Of a stretch of 64,000 nucleotides of DNA, positions 1 to 7,807 are shown piece by piece. This DNA comes from Pelolinea sp. GTDB taxonomy: Bacteria > Chloroflexota > Anaerolineae > Anaerolineales > Anaerolineaceae. How positions within the stretch are numbered: position 1 is the stretch's first letter; each line of letters opens with the position of its first letter. The translations under genes were made by a program, and so were the position numbers. The stretch lies in NCBI GenBank assembly GCA_030692365.1, contig JAUYCC010000019.1:1-64000 (forward strand). The letters run 5' to 3'. The notes beneath the pieces were generated by a model. It searched no databases. It was not told the origin of the DNA and saw nothing but the letters and a program-made list of their open reading frames with translations.

Positions 1-156
1 GAAGTGCTAGATGCATATTTATTCAGCTCATTGGATGAAGCCAGAAGGATTACAGCAGACTGGTTGCATGATTACAATTCCATCCGCCCCCATGCTTCAT
101 TGGGAAACCAAACTCCTTACGAATACTCTACAGAAACTGTAAGTGTATACTTATGA
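1..156 (+). mobile_element. IS3-family transposase (OrfB), C-terminal fragment
   Basis: The window opens inside an ORF of 51 codons that ends in TGA at 154-156. Its sequence contains [18 protein letters not shown], the typical C-terminal signature of the rve/DDE integrase core of IS3-family OrfB proteins (YNxxRPHxSLGxxTP). Only the tail is visible, so nothing can be said about whether the element is intact to the left. The stop codon is followed directly by a probable terminal inverted repeat. Family assignment is firm; the subgroup is not determined. Confidence 0.85.
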
Positions 157-182
157 GTGGTACAACTTTTGGGGGCTTGACA
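157..182. repeat. Probable right terminal inverted repeat of the IS3 element
   Basis: Directly after the transposase stop lies a G/T-rich stretch ending in TTGACA at 177-182. Read on the other strand it begins TGTCAAGCCCCC, and the TG...CA end is typical of IS3-family termini. The left end is outside the window, so the pairing and a target-site duplication cannot be checked. Confidence 0.55.
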
Positions 183-547
183 TTTCTTAGATGCAACGCG
201 GGTGCAACGCCGGCGATACCGCATGCACAATATGCTCTGTGTGGACAAAATTTGTTGATTTTTGTGCACTGTATGCTCTGCATGCTCTCTATGCACACTG
301 TGGACGCCCTTACATGCTGACTTCGAATCAGCAGGTTGAGCGTTTCCGTGACTCACGTCAGGACTGGCGAATCGCTCCGGGGGCACCTTATTTAGCCCTT
401 TTTATTTGACTTATCCCAAGTTATGGAGTGATTATTTATATTCGAGAGATTTCTTGCTTTCCGCAGGTACAAGTGTCCCCGCCTTCTCCAATGCTCCTTA
501 CCGATAATTTACACAGGGTCTTCGCTACTCCCCCCAAAACCTACCCA
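183..547. other. Non-coding stretch between IS end and lys promoter
   Basis: No ORF with credible composition was found on either strand. The only local structure is a short palindrome around 314-332 (TGCTGA...TCAGCA). It is not a tRNA: no acceptor or anticodon arms surround it. Nothing else could be recognised. Confidence 0.5.
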
Positions 548-575
548 TTGACATATTTTAATTTAATAGTATAAG
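548..575 (+). promoter_or_regulatory. Sigma-70-type promoter for the lysine cluster
   Basis: A perfect -35 box TTGACA (548-553) is followed after 16 nt by TATAAG (570-575). Predicted transcription start is about 582, leaving roughly 240 nt of leader before lysS at 825. The same arrangement (TTGACA, 16 nt, A/T-rich -10, 10 nt, ATG) recurs upstream of argG at 6316-6354, which strengthens the call. Confidence 0.65.
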
Positions 576-585
576 TATGATCATT

Positions 586-693
586 ATGTTTAAAGACCGA
601 GCAGGTATCATCATAGAGGCTAAAGTTAAACATGTGCCACCTCTGCAACTTGGGTTGCTGGGGTTGGGCATGTTTCGGTTAAACAGGAATTAG
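586..693 (+). CDS. Possible leader peptide ORF upstream of lysS (35 aa)
   Basis: An ATG ten nucleotides after the -10 box opens a 35-codon ORF ending TAG (691-693). There is no Shine-Dalgarno and the ATG would lie about 4 nt from the transcript start, so it would be translated leaderless. The peptide starts MFKDRAGIIIEAKVKHVPP and has Lys codons at positions 3, 13 and 15, only a mild enrichment. It spans the leader hairpin at 628-675 and precedes the terminator at 742-776. Coding status is suggested mainly by the parallel with the argG leader; it could be a chance ORF. Confidence 0.35.
   Translation: MFKDRAGIIIEAKVKHVPPLQLGLLGLGMFRLNRN
628..675 (+). promoter_or_regulatory. Nested leader-RNA hairpin upstream of lysS
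   Basis: An inner stem CCTC-T-GCAAC (640-649) pairs with GTTGC-T-GGGG (654-663) around a TTGG loop, and an outer stem AAACATG (628-634) pairs with CATGTTT (669-675). The segment GGGCAT (666-671) could instead pair with ATGCCC in the downstream terminator (749-754). This would give two mutually exclusive folds, as expected of an attenuator. No known riboswitch class was recognised. Confidence 0.45.
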
Positions 694-741
694 ATATAGG
701 TAAAGTGTTGCTTTAGTTTTTCATATCTGTTTGTATGCCGT

Positions 742-776
742 AAAAAAATGCCCCCCGATAGGAGGGGCATTTTTTT
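742..776 (+). terminator. Intrinsic terminator in the lysS leader
   Basis: A-tract plus ATGCCCC (742-755) pairs with GGGGCAT plus T-tract (764-776), giving a GC-rich stem continued by A:T pairs and ending in seven T. It lies 48 nt before the lysS start and downstream of the promoter at 548, so it would act as an attenuator of the lysine cluster. It could alternatively end transcription from upstream. Confidence 0.7.
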
Positions 777-824
777 ATTTCATTGTTTCGAAGCTTCAAG
801 TATTAGGCTTCAGAAAAGGAACTT

Positions 825-2207
825 ATGGTCGAAATTTTAGACACAACTTTACGTGAAGGGGAACAAACACCATACGTCAACTTTACGGTTGACGAGAAGG
901 TGCAGATCGCTCAGATGCTCGACAGTGTTGGCGTGGACATGATCGAAGCAGGCGATCCAAGTGTTTCCCCAAATGTGGCGACAGCAATAAAGCGCATCGC
1001 CTCTCTTGGACTTCGGGCTGAGATTGTCGCCCATTCCATTGCCTCATGCCCAGGCATAGACAAGGCAAAAGCCTGCGGCGCAGATCGTGTGGGAATCTTC
1101 TATGCCACATCCAAAATCCATTTGGACGCAAAACTACACAAGACGCCAGAGGAAGCGATTGCCATCATCACCGAGCATATCGCCTACGCACGCGGACTTG
1201 GTTTGAAAGTTCGTTACACATCTGAAGACGCGACTCGCACGGATTTTGAATTCCTGGTACGAGTATGCAATGCCGCAATTAAGGCGGGCGCAGACCGAAT
1301 CAGTTATGCGGATACGTTGGGAATCATGCAACCTCATATTTTTTATGAGCGTGTGCACGCCCTGCGTGAGAGATTACTTCCCTGTAAAATTGACCTGCAT
1401 TGCCACGATGATTATGGACTCGCTCTGGCAAACGCAATGGCAGGGATTCGCGCTGGAGCAGACTGCATCCACACTACGGTCAATGGACTTGGCGAACGCA
1501 CAGGGATTCCTGATTTGGCTGAAACTATTGTCGCATTTCATAATCTTGAGGGGGTGGAGAAATATAACATCCAGCCGTTGATGGAAATATCAGCTTATCT
1601 TGAAAAAGTATCGGGGTTTTTCATCGCGCCAAACAAACCCATCACGGGACAGAATGCATTTACGCACAAAAGTGGCATCCACACGAACGGCATTCTCAAA
1701 GACCCACGCACGTATGAACCATTTGACCCGTCCCTGCTGGGGCGCGAGCGCAAGATTGTGATTGATAAATACACAGGCAAAAGTGCAGTGAAGGCTCGTT
1801 TGGATGAATACGGGATAGAGGTTAGCGCTGCGGAGTTGGAAGTGATCGTGACCCACATCAAAAATCTCGGCGACCAGCGCAAACAAATATTCGAAACAGA
1901 CATCATCGATATAGCCGAGCAGGTAACGGGGCGCGAAATGGACGTCATCCCGCATGACATCAACGCGTTGGTGATGCTGGAAGTCGAGTCACATGTGTAC
2001 ACGTCGATGGTGGTGCGCCGTCTGCGTGGATTTACGAACGTGAGCCATGTTTATGAGATCACGGGCGATTATGACATCAGCGCTTTTGTCAATGTGGAGA
2101 ATGTGGTGGCGTTGAATAACTTGATCGAGGAGGTTCGCACTATTAAAGGCGTAAAACGTACCGAGACACGCATAGTGCTGAAGAAATATAACGGAAATGG
2201 CAATTAG
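825..2207 (+). CDS. lysS: Homocitrate synthase with C-terminal RAM-like domain
   Basis: Condenses 2-oxoglutarate with acetyl-CoA to homocitrate, the first step of the alpha-aminoadipate lysine pathway. The 460-residue protein starts with the TIM barrel of the isopropylmalate/homocitrate synthase family: TTLREGEQTP near residue 7 and the metal-binding HCHDD at 192-196. The segment from about residue 378 to the end is an alpha/beta domain resembling the Lrp/AsnC ligand-binding (RAM) fold. In Sulfolobus LysS this domain takes the place of the LeuA regulatory domain and is linked to feedback control. Sited first in the cluster, with homoaconitase next, it is better read as homocitrate than isopropylmalate or citramalate synthase. 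The ATG has AAGGAA ahead of it. Confidence 0.88.
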   Translation: MVEILDTTLREGEQTPYVNFTVDEKVQIAQMLDSVGVDMIEAGDPSVSPNVATAIKRIASLGLRAEIVAHSIASCPGIDKAKACGADRVGIFYATSKIHLDAKLHKTPEEAIAIITEHIAYARGLGLKVRYTSEDATRTDFEFLVRVCNAAIKAGADRISYADTLGIMQPHIFYERVHALRERLLPCKIDLHCHDDYGLALANAMAGIRAGADCIHTTVNGLGERTGIPDLAETIVAFHNLEGVEKYNIQPLMEISAYLEKVSGFFIAPNKPITGQNAFTHKSGIHTNGILKDPRTYEPFDPSLLGRERKIVIDKYTGKSAVKARLDEYGIEVSAAELEVIVTHIKNLGDQRKQIFETDIIDIAEQVTGREMDVIPHDINALVMLEVESHVYTSMVVRRLRGFTNVSHVYEITGDYDISAFVNVENVVALNNLIEEVRTIKGVKRTETRIVLKKYNGNGN

Positions 2208-2256
2208 GTGACAGTCAATTTGGAAGTGACAGTCACATCAAACTAAAGGAGATTCT

Positions 2257-3513
2257 ATGGGTACGTTGATTGAAGAAATATTTTCACGCAAGATAGGCAT
2301 GTCTGTTCAGACAGGCGAAATTCTGTTATTGGACGTGGATTACATTATGAGTCACGACAACACTACGCCATTGGCAATTAAGGCATTTCGTGAGATTGGT
2401 AAACCAATTTTCAATAAAAACCGAATCGTGTTGCATCTCGATCATGCTTATCCTGCCCCGAATGTTTTAGCTGCAGAAAATCACAAAAAGATCTTCGATT
2501 TTGTTAAGGAACAGGGTTTGCCACATTTTCACAGGCAGGGCGTATGCCATCAAGTGATGATCGAAGAAGGATACATCACGCCTGGCGCAATTGTCATCGG
2601 CGCGGACTCACACTCAAACACGTACGGCGCGCTGGGCGCATTTGGCGCGGGTTTGGGATCGACGGAAATCGGAGTGGCTTGGGTGACGGGCAAGTGCTGG
2701 TTCAAAGTCCCTGAGACGATTCGCATTGAACTGACTGGCAAAACCCAGCCAGGAGTCTTTGCCAAGGATGTGATGCTACATATCGCAGGTTTGATGGGCA
2801 TGGATGGCGGAACTTATCGCGCAATTGAATTTGGCGGTGAATACATTGAATGCCTGCCGATGAATGAGCGCATCGTTTTCCCAAATATGTCTACAGAGAT
2901 TGGCGCAAAGTGCGGACTCATCGCCGCTGATGAGGTGACGATCAAATATCTCAAAAACGAGACCCCAGCCAAAGGTCCATTTGAGACGTTTGGTCCAGTC
3001 AATCCGCGTTATGAGCGCGTCGTCGAAATTGATGTGTCCACGCTTACACCGCAAGTTGCCTGCCATCCTGATGTAGATCATGTCAAGCCCTTAGAGCAGG
3101 TTGAAGGCCTGGAAGTAAACGAGGTTTATATCGGTACCTGCACGAATGCGCGTTATGAAGATATCGAGATTGTGGCGAACATGCTCAAAGGGAAAAAAGT
3201 GAATCCATTTACGCGCGTGATTGTTACGCCTGCCAGCGACCGAATTCATAAGAAGGCGATAAGGAATGGTTTGATCGAAATTTTATTGGATGCAGGTTGT
3301 ACTGTGACAGGAACTGGATGCGGCGCTTGTATTGGTCGTCACGGCGGTATCCTTGCGGCAGGCGAGCGCGCGTTGACTACGATGAATCGTAACTTCATTG
3401 GGCGCATGGGAAGCCCGCTTGCGGAGATTTACCTTGCAAGCCCAGCCACTGCCGCCGCCACCGCGTTGACGGGTAAGATTACTGACCCGCGTAATTATTT
3501 AGAGAATCTTTAA
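2257..3513 (+). CDS. lysT: Homoaconitase large subunit
   Basis: Catalytic subunit of homoaconitate hydratase, which converts homocitrate to homoisocitrate through cis-homoaconitate. The 418 residues match the large-subunit length of prokaryotic isopropylmalate isomerase/homoaconitase. [4Fe-4S] cluster cysteines are visible at C295 (IGTCTN), C355 and C358 (GTGCGACIG). GADSHSNTYGALGAFG near residue 110 is the substrate-pocket signature. A strong AAAGGAG lies ahead of the ATG. The small subunit follows, and the homocitrate synthase upstream and homoisocitrate dehydrogenase downstream favour the lysine rather than leucine role. LeuC activity cannot be excluded, since these enzymes can be dual-function. 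Confidence 0.88.
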   Translation: MGTLIEEIFSRKIGMSVQTGEILLLDVDYIMSHDNTTPLAIKAFREIGKPIFNKNRIVLHLDHAYPAPNVLAAENHKKIFDFVKEQGLPHFHRQGVCHQVMIEEGYITPGAIVIGADSHSNTYGALGAFGAGLGSTEIGVAWVTGKCWFKVPETIRIELTGKTQPGVFAKDVMLHIAGLMGMDGGTYRAIEFGGEYIECLPMNERIVFPNMSTEIGAKCGLIAADEVTIKYLKNETPAKGPFETFGPVNPRYERVVEIDVSTLTPQVACHPDVDHVKPLEQVEGLEVNEVYIGTCTNARYEDIEIVANMLKGKKVNPFTRVIVTPASDRIHKKAIRNGLIEILLDAGCTVTGTGCGACIGRHGGILAAGERALTTMNRNFIGRMGSPLAEIYLASPATAAATALTGKITDPRNYLENL

Positions 3514-3601
3514 CCACTAAGCGTACAAAGAAACACAAAGGTTTTAAATTTCCTTCGTGCAACTTCATATTCTTAGCGGTGAAAAAATAAAGGAGACCAT
3601 C

Positions 3602-4099
3602 ATGGGCAAAGCCTGGACGTTTGGCGAGAACTTGAACACGGACGAGATCATTCCCGGCCGTTTCAATATCACGATTGACCCGCTTGAACTTGCAAAGAAT
3701 GTCTTTTGTGAGATCAAGGCTGAGTATGCAAAAAATGTAAAGCCTGGCGATATCATCGTCGGCGGGCAAAATTTTGGATGCGGCTCTTCACGCGAACATG
3801 CGCCGATTGCCATCAAAGGCTCGCAAGCAAAGTGTATCATTGCATCTTCGTACGCGCGCATTTTCTTTCGCAACGCTATCAACATTGGCTTGCCGATCCT
3901 CGAATGTCCCGAAGCGGTCGCAGATATCGAAGAAGGAAATGAAGTAGATGTTGACCTTGCTAGCGGGAAGATCAACAACATCACGAAGGGACGTACGTAT
4001 CAAGCTCGCGCTCTGCCTGATTTTGTTTTGAAAATCGCAGATGCGGGCGGCATTGTGAACTTTCTCAAAGATCACGATATTCAAGAACTTTTAGCATAA
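3602..4099 (+). CDS. lysU: Homoaconitase small subunit
   Basis: Swivelling-domain subunit that completes the homoaconitase active site. The 165-residue product has the small-subunit motifs LNTDEIIPGRF (residues ~11-21) and FGCGSSREHAP (~58-68). The ATG at 3602 is preferred because GGAG lies 7 nt ahead; an upstream in-frame ATG at 3557 has no ribosome site. The preceding 88 nt hold no gene. It pairs with the large subunit at 2257-3513. Confidence 0.88.
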   Translation: MGKAWTFGENLNTDEIIPGRFNITIDPLELAKNVFCEIKAEYAKNVKPGDIIVGGQNFGCGSSREHAPIAIKGSQAKCIIASSYARIFFRNAINIGLPILECPEAVADIEEGNEVDVDLASGKINNITKGRTYQARALPDFVLKIADAGGIVNFLKDHDIQELLA

Positions 4100-4149
4100 C
4101 GGAGCACGCAATGCGTGTAGCATGGAGCGTGGTCCGTAAAGGAGAACTC

Positions 4150-5145
4150 ATGTATCGTATCTGTCTTTTACCTGGCGACGGCATCGGCCCCGAAGTGATT
4201 GACTGCGCCGAGCAGGTCTTGCGCACCCTGCCATTGGATTTTGAATTTACCCACGCCGAAATCGGATTCAGTGCCTATAAACGACTCGGCACACCCCTGC
4301 CTGATTCCACGCTGGAGAAAATTCGCAATGCCTCCGCTGCCTTATTTGGCTCCGTTACCACGCCGCCAGACATCCCAGGCTATTTTTCACCCGTCGTGCG
4401 AATGCGCCAGTCACTGGACTTGTATGCTAACCTGCGCCCAATCCGTTCCATTCCACATCCAACCTCCCGCGCAGGCATTGACCTGGTCATCGTTCGAGAA
4501 AATACCGAAGGTTTGTACTCTGGCATCGAGCGTCTCGAAGATGATGGCCAGCGTGCCATTACCGAACGAGTAATAACCCGCAAAGGCTCGGAAAGAATCA
4601 TCCGCAAAGCCTTTGAGATTGCCCGCCAAACGAATCGCAAGACCGTTCATCTTGTTCACAAAGCCAATGTACTGCGTCAAACTTGTGGATTGTTTCGCTC
4701 AGTCGCGCTCGAAGTTGTGAAGGATTATCCTGACATTGTGATGTACGAAATGCTCGTGGACACTTGTGCGATGGAACTTGTCCGCGCGCCTGAGCAATTT
4801 GAGGTCATCGTCACGACAAATTTATTCGGCGACATCTTGAGCGATGAAGCCTGTATGTTCGTTGGCGGACTTGGCGTGGCAGCTTCCGGTAACATCGGTG
4901 TGGATGCGGCGGTCTTTGAGCCAGTTCATGGCAGCGCACCGACTTTGGCAGGCACAGGCAAAGCAAACCCCATCGCCACCGTTCTTGCTGCAGCTATGAT
5001 GTTGGATTATCTTGGCGAAAAAGAACAAGCCATTCGCTTACGTAATGCAGTTGAAAGCAGCATCGCTGTTGGACAGGTAACGCCTGATCTGGGCGGTGTG
5101 TTAACGACGAATCAAGTAACAGAAAAAATTATTCAGAGATTGTGA
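4150..5145 (+). CDS. hicd: Homoisocitrate dehydrogenase
   Basis: Oxidative decarboxylation of homoisocitrate to 2-oxoadipate with NAD+. The 331-residue protein is a beta-decarboxylating dehydrogenase: LLPGDGIGPEV at residues ~5-15, YANLRPIRSIPH ~93, RENTEGLYSG ~115, and the metal-binding TNLFGDILSDE in the second half. Length is at the short end of the family, as for Thermus HICDH. The start at 4150 follows AAAGGAG; the longer in-frame start at 4111 would place that site inside the gene. Leucine-pathway isopropylmalate dehydrogenase and isocitrate dehydrogenase are the alternatives; position in the cluster decides. Confidence 0.87.
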   Translation: MYRICLLPGDGIGPEVIDCAEQVLRTLPLDFEFTHAEIGFSAYKRLGTPLPDSTLEKIRNASAALFGSVTTPPDIPGYFSPVVRMRQSLDLYANLRPIRSIPHPTSRAGIDLVIVRENTEGLYSGIERLEDDGQRAITERVITRKGSERIIRKAFEIARQTNRKTVHLVHKANVLRQTCGLFRSVALEVVKDYPDIVMYEMLVDTCAMELVRAPEQFEVIVTTNLFGDILSDEACMFVGGLGVAASGNIGVDAAVFEPVHGSAPTLAGTGKANPIATVLAAAMMLDYLGEKEQAIRLRNAVESSIAVGQVTPDLGGVLTTNQVTEKIIQRL

Positions 5146-5220
5146 CGGGGTCCGAAGTCTCCTGACCTCGGTTATGCAAAATTGAAGACTTTGCACTCTT
5201 AAATAAAATAAGGTGAAATC

Positions 5221-6069
5221 ATGATCCGTGTTGGATTTTTATATACCCGTTTGCGTGTCGAAGAGAAGTACCTGCTCGAAGAATTGGAGGGCAGACCCGA
5301 GGTCGAAGTGACGCGCATCTCCGACGGCGAGAAATTCTTCGACATCACACAAAAACCAGCCGAAGTGGATGTGCTCTTCGAGCGATCCATCTCGTACTCG
5401 CGTGGACTTTACATTTCACGTATCTTTGAAGCGCATGGCATCCCCGTGGTCAATTCATCTTTAGTGGCCGACCGATGCGGAGACAAATATGTCACAAGTC
5501 AGCTCCTCGTGCAGAACAGAATCCCAACCCCACGTGTAGTGATGGCCTTTGACGAGGAATCTGCCTTGGGGGCGGTTGAAGCAGTCGGTTATCCGTGCGT
5601 GCTCAAACCTGTCATCGGTTCGTGGGGACGCCTGCTTGCCAAAGTGGATAACCGTTATACGGCAGAATCTTTCATCGAACACAAAGCATCGCTGGGAATC
5701 AACCATCAAATTTTTTATGTTCAGGAATATATCAACAAACCTGGCCGTGACATCCGCGCTTTTGTGATTGGGGACGAGCTCATCTGTGCAATCTATCGTT
5801 CATCCGATAATTGGATCACTAATACCGCCCGCGGCGGCGTGGCGACGAATTGTCCCATAACTGATGAAATGGCTGACTTGTGCCAACGCGCGGCTCGCGC
5901 CATCGGCGGCGGACTACTTGCGCTTGATCTTTTCGAGGTTGAAAACGGATTTACCATCAACGAGATCAATCACACGATGGAATTTCGCAACAGCATTGCC
6001 ACAACGGGCGTGAACATTCCGCAAAAGATGGTGGAGTATGTGATTGCGAAGGCAAGTGCAGAATTATGA
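5221..6069 (+). CDS. lysX: LysW:alpha-aminoadipate ligase
   Basis: ATP-grasp ligase of the RimK type that joins alpha-aminoadipate by its amino group to the C-terminal glutamate of the carrier LysW, protecting the amine for the later steps. The 282 residues match Thermus LysX. The [13 protein letters not shown] nucleotide-binding segment lies near residue 130, PGRDIRAFVIGDE follows mid-protein, and NEINHTMEF begins at residue 247 and continues with RNSIATTGVNIP, very like Thermus LysX. Ribosome site AAGGTGA. The paralogue at 9398 diverges exactly in that last segment, so this copy is assigned to aminoadipate and the other to glutamate; that split is inference. Confidence 0.88.
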   Translation: MIRVGFLYTRLRVEEKYLLEELEGRPEVEVTRISDGEKFFDITQKPAEVDVLFERSISYSRGLYISRIFEAHGIPVVNSSLVADRCGDKYVTSQLLVQNRIPTPRVVMAFDEESALGAVEAVGYPCVLKPVIGSWGRLLAKVDNRYTAESFIEHKASLGINHQIFYVQEYINKPGRDIRAFVIGDELICAIYRSSDNWITNTARGGVATNCPITDEMADLCQRAARAIGGGLLALDLFEVENGFTINEINHTMEFRNSIATTGVNIPQKMVEYVIAKASAEL

Positions 6070-6315
6070 ATGATAAATGTGGAATTACGAATATCATGCA
6101 GATAACCTCAATTGTAGCCAGTGTCCCTTACGTCACCAGGTCACCGCTTAATCCGCTTATCCGCTTTATGAAGCTATGCGTTCCTGAATCAGTTAAGCCA
6201 ATTCACTTAGATTTTAACCATTACCGAATCACTAATGGAGGATAAAAGATAAATAATGACTTGAAAATAATAATAGCTTTCTGATGGTGGTTTCCAAATT
6301 GGTGCGGGTTTAGTA

Positions 6316-6343
6316 TTGACATATTTTGTGCGGATGGTAAAAT
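6316..6343 (+). promoter_or_regulatory. Sigma-70-type promoter upstream of argG
   Basis: TTGACA (6316-6321), 16-nt spacer, TAAAAT (6338-6343). The predicted start is near 6350, just before the ATG of the Arg-rich leader ORF at 6354. Layout matches the promoter at 548-575 base for base in spacing. It splits the biosynthetic cluster into a lys part and an argG-onward part. Confidence 0.68.
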
Positions 6344-6353
6344 ATCAAATACT

Positions 6354-6458
6354 ATGATTGCGGTGTTTGCGTTACTTCGTATCCGGCGTCGGGAACCCAC
6401 TTCTAAGAGAAGGTTGGGATTTTTTCGTTTGGACAACATGAATACAATGGTGCACTGA
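6354..6458 (+). CDS. Arginine-rich leader peptide (34 aa) upstream of argG
   Basis: A 34-codon ORF begins 10 nt after the -10 box, so its message would be nearly leaderless. The peptide contains LLRIRRREP and SKRRLGFFR, with Arg at positions 9, 11, 12, 13, 19, 20 and 25 encoded by cgt, cgg, aga and agg codons. The codons for residues 15-22 lie inside a hairpin followed by six T. A second terminator follows at 6478. This is the classical layout of a ribosome-stalling attenuation peptide whose signal would be charged tRNA-Arg. Its function is inferred; no homologue is known to me. Confidence 0.6.
   Translation: MIAVFALLRIRRREPTSKRRLGFFRLDNMNTMVH
6396..6425 (+). terminator. First attenuator hairpin in the argG leader
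   Basis: CCCA-CTTCT (6396-6404) pairs with AGAAG...TGGG (6408-6418, two-nucleotide bulge GT), followed by A and six T (6420-6425). It lies within the Arg-rich leader ORF, so a ribosome stalled at the upstream Arg codons would change whether it forms. Confidence 0.6.
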
Positions 6459-6477
6459 AACATACCTAAGTCAACCC

Positions 6478-6510
6478 AAACAGCCCTCCTTCTCAAGAGG
6501 GCTGTTTTTA
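6478..6510 (+). terminator. Second terminator hairpin directly upstream of argG
   Basis: AAACAGCCCTC (6478-6488) pairs perfectly with GAGGGCTGTTT (6497-6507) around an 8-nt loop, and the transcript continues as TTATTTT. It ends about 15 nt before the argG ribosome site (AAGGAG, 6523-6528), so argG expression from the 6316 promoter requires read-through. Confidence 0.75.
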
Positions 6511-6534
6511 TTTTCCCATATCAAGGAGTAAGAA

Positions 6535-7806
6535 TTGAATTCAAAATCAAAACCGCAGGTGAAGAAAGTTGTACTGGCCTATTCAGGAGGGCTGGATACA
6601 TCCGTGATCGTGCCATGGTTGAAAGAAAACTATGGCTGTGAAGTCGTTTGTTTTTGCGCGGACGTGGGGCAGGGCGACGAAGACCTGGTTGGTCTTAAGC
6701 AAAAAGCGATCAAGAGCGGCGCGAGTCAGTTCGTTTTGCATGACATGAAAGAAGAATTCGCCAGCGAATATCTCTTCCCTATGCTCAAGATGGGCGCTGT
6801 GTACGAGCATAAGTATTTGCTCGGCACATCCATTGCACGCCCACTGATCGCGAAACACCTTGTTGATGTTGCGCACGAAGTTGGCGCGGATGCAGTGGCA
6901 CACGGCGCGACGGGTAAAGGCAATGACCAGGTGCGATTTGAGATAACTGTAATGGCGCTTGACCCACGTTTGAAGATCATCGCTCCATGGCGCGAATGGG
7001 ACATCCGCTCACGTGAAGACGCGATTGCTTATGCGGCGAAATATAACGTGCCTGTAACCGCAACTATCAAGTCCATTTACAGCCGCGACTCAAATATGTG
7101 GCACCTCTCACATGAGGGCGGCTTGCTCGAAGACCCGTGGAACGAACCCGAAGAAATTATGTACCAAATTTCAGCTTCGCCCGAGAACGCCCCTGAACAG
7201 GTTGAATATGTTGAAATGGAATTCGAAAGTGGCAATCCTATCACAGTCAATTGGGAAAAACTTTCGCCAGCAAAAATCATCGAAACACTCAATGCAATTG
7301 GTGGCGCGAATGGCATTGGCCGAGGCGACCTCGTTGAAAATCGACTTGTCGGCATGAAGTCGTGTGGCGTTTACGAAACTCCAGGCGACACCATCCTGCT
7401 CTATGCTCATCGCGAACTTGAATCCCTCGTCATTGACCGCGAGACCATGCATTTCAAGGAGATGGTTGCAGTGAAATACGCTGAACTTGCTTATAACGGT
7501 CTTTGGTTCACGCCTCTGCGCGAAGCGATTGACGCCTTCGTCAATTCCACGCAAGGTCCTGTCACTGGCACAGTGCGCCTCAAACTTTACAAGGGTAACA
7601 TCATCTCCGCGGGCCGCAAGGCGCCATTCAGTTTGTATCGTGAAGATTTCGCCACGTTTGGTCAGGAGGATGTCTACGACCAGAGTCACGCGGAGGGATT
7701 CATTCGCCTCTTCGGTCTGAGCATGAAAGTCCGCGCGCTCAACAACTTGCCCGTCTCTGGTCTTGACATGCCTAAGCCCGATTATTCACGCTTCAAGAGG
7801 GACTAG
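6535..7806 (+). CDS. argG: Argininosuccinate synthase
   Basis: Joins citrulline and aspartate with ATP to argininosuccinate. The 423-residue protein has the N-type ATP pyrophosphatase loop [15 protein letters not shown] near residue 14, plus [14 protein letters not shown] and the long C-terminal synthetase domain ([18 protein letters not shown] near the end). The start is TTG, chosen because AAGGAG lies 6 nt before it and the sequence begins [18 protein letters not shown]. argH follows after one nucleotide. Its place between lysX and lysW, rather than in a separate arg operon, is the main hint that arginine is made on the LysW carrier here. Confidence 0.95.
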   Translation: MNSKSKPQVKKVVLAYSGGLDTSVIVPWLKENYGCEVVCFCADVGQGDEDLVGLKQKAIKSGASQFVLHDMKEEFASEYLFPMLKMGAVYEHKYLLGTSIARPLIAKHLVDVAHEVGADAVAHGATGKGNDQVRFEITVMALDPRLKIIAPWREWDIRSREDAIAYAAKYNVPVTATIKSIYSRDSNMWHLSHEGGLLEDPWNEPEEIMYQISASPENAPEQVEYVEMEFESGNPITVNWEKLSPAKIIETLNAIGGANGIGRGDLVENRLVGMKSCGVYETPGDTILLYAHRELESLVIDRETMHFKEMVAVKYAELAYNGLWFTPLREAIDAFVNSTQGPVTGTVRLKLYKGNIISAGRKAPFSLYREDFATFGQEDVYDQSHAEGFIRLFGLSMKVRALNNLPVSGLDMPKPDYSRFKRD

Positions 7807-7807
7807 G

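Noticed and set aside
312-332. TTCGAATC-like palindrome resembling a tRNA T-arm
   Set aside because: The stem and loop lengths do not fit, and no acceptor, D or anticodon arms can be drawn around it.
548-824. Lysine riboswitch or T-box upstream of lysS
   Set aside because: Neither the conserved L-box core nor a GGGTGGNACCGCG T-box sequence is present; a peptide/hairpin leader fits better.
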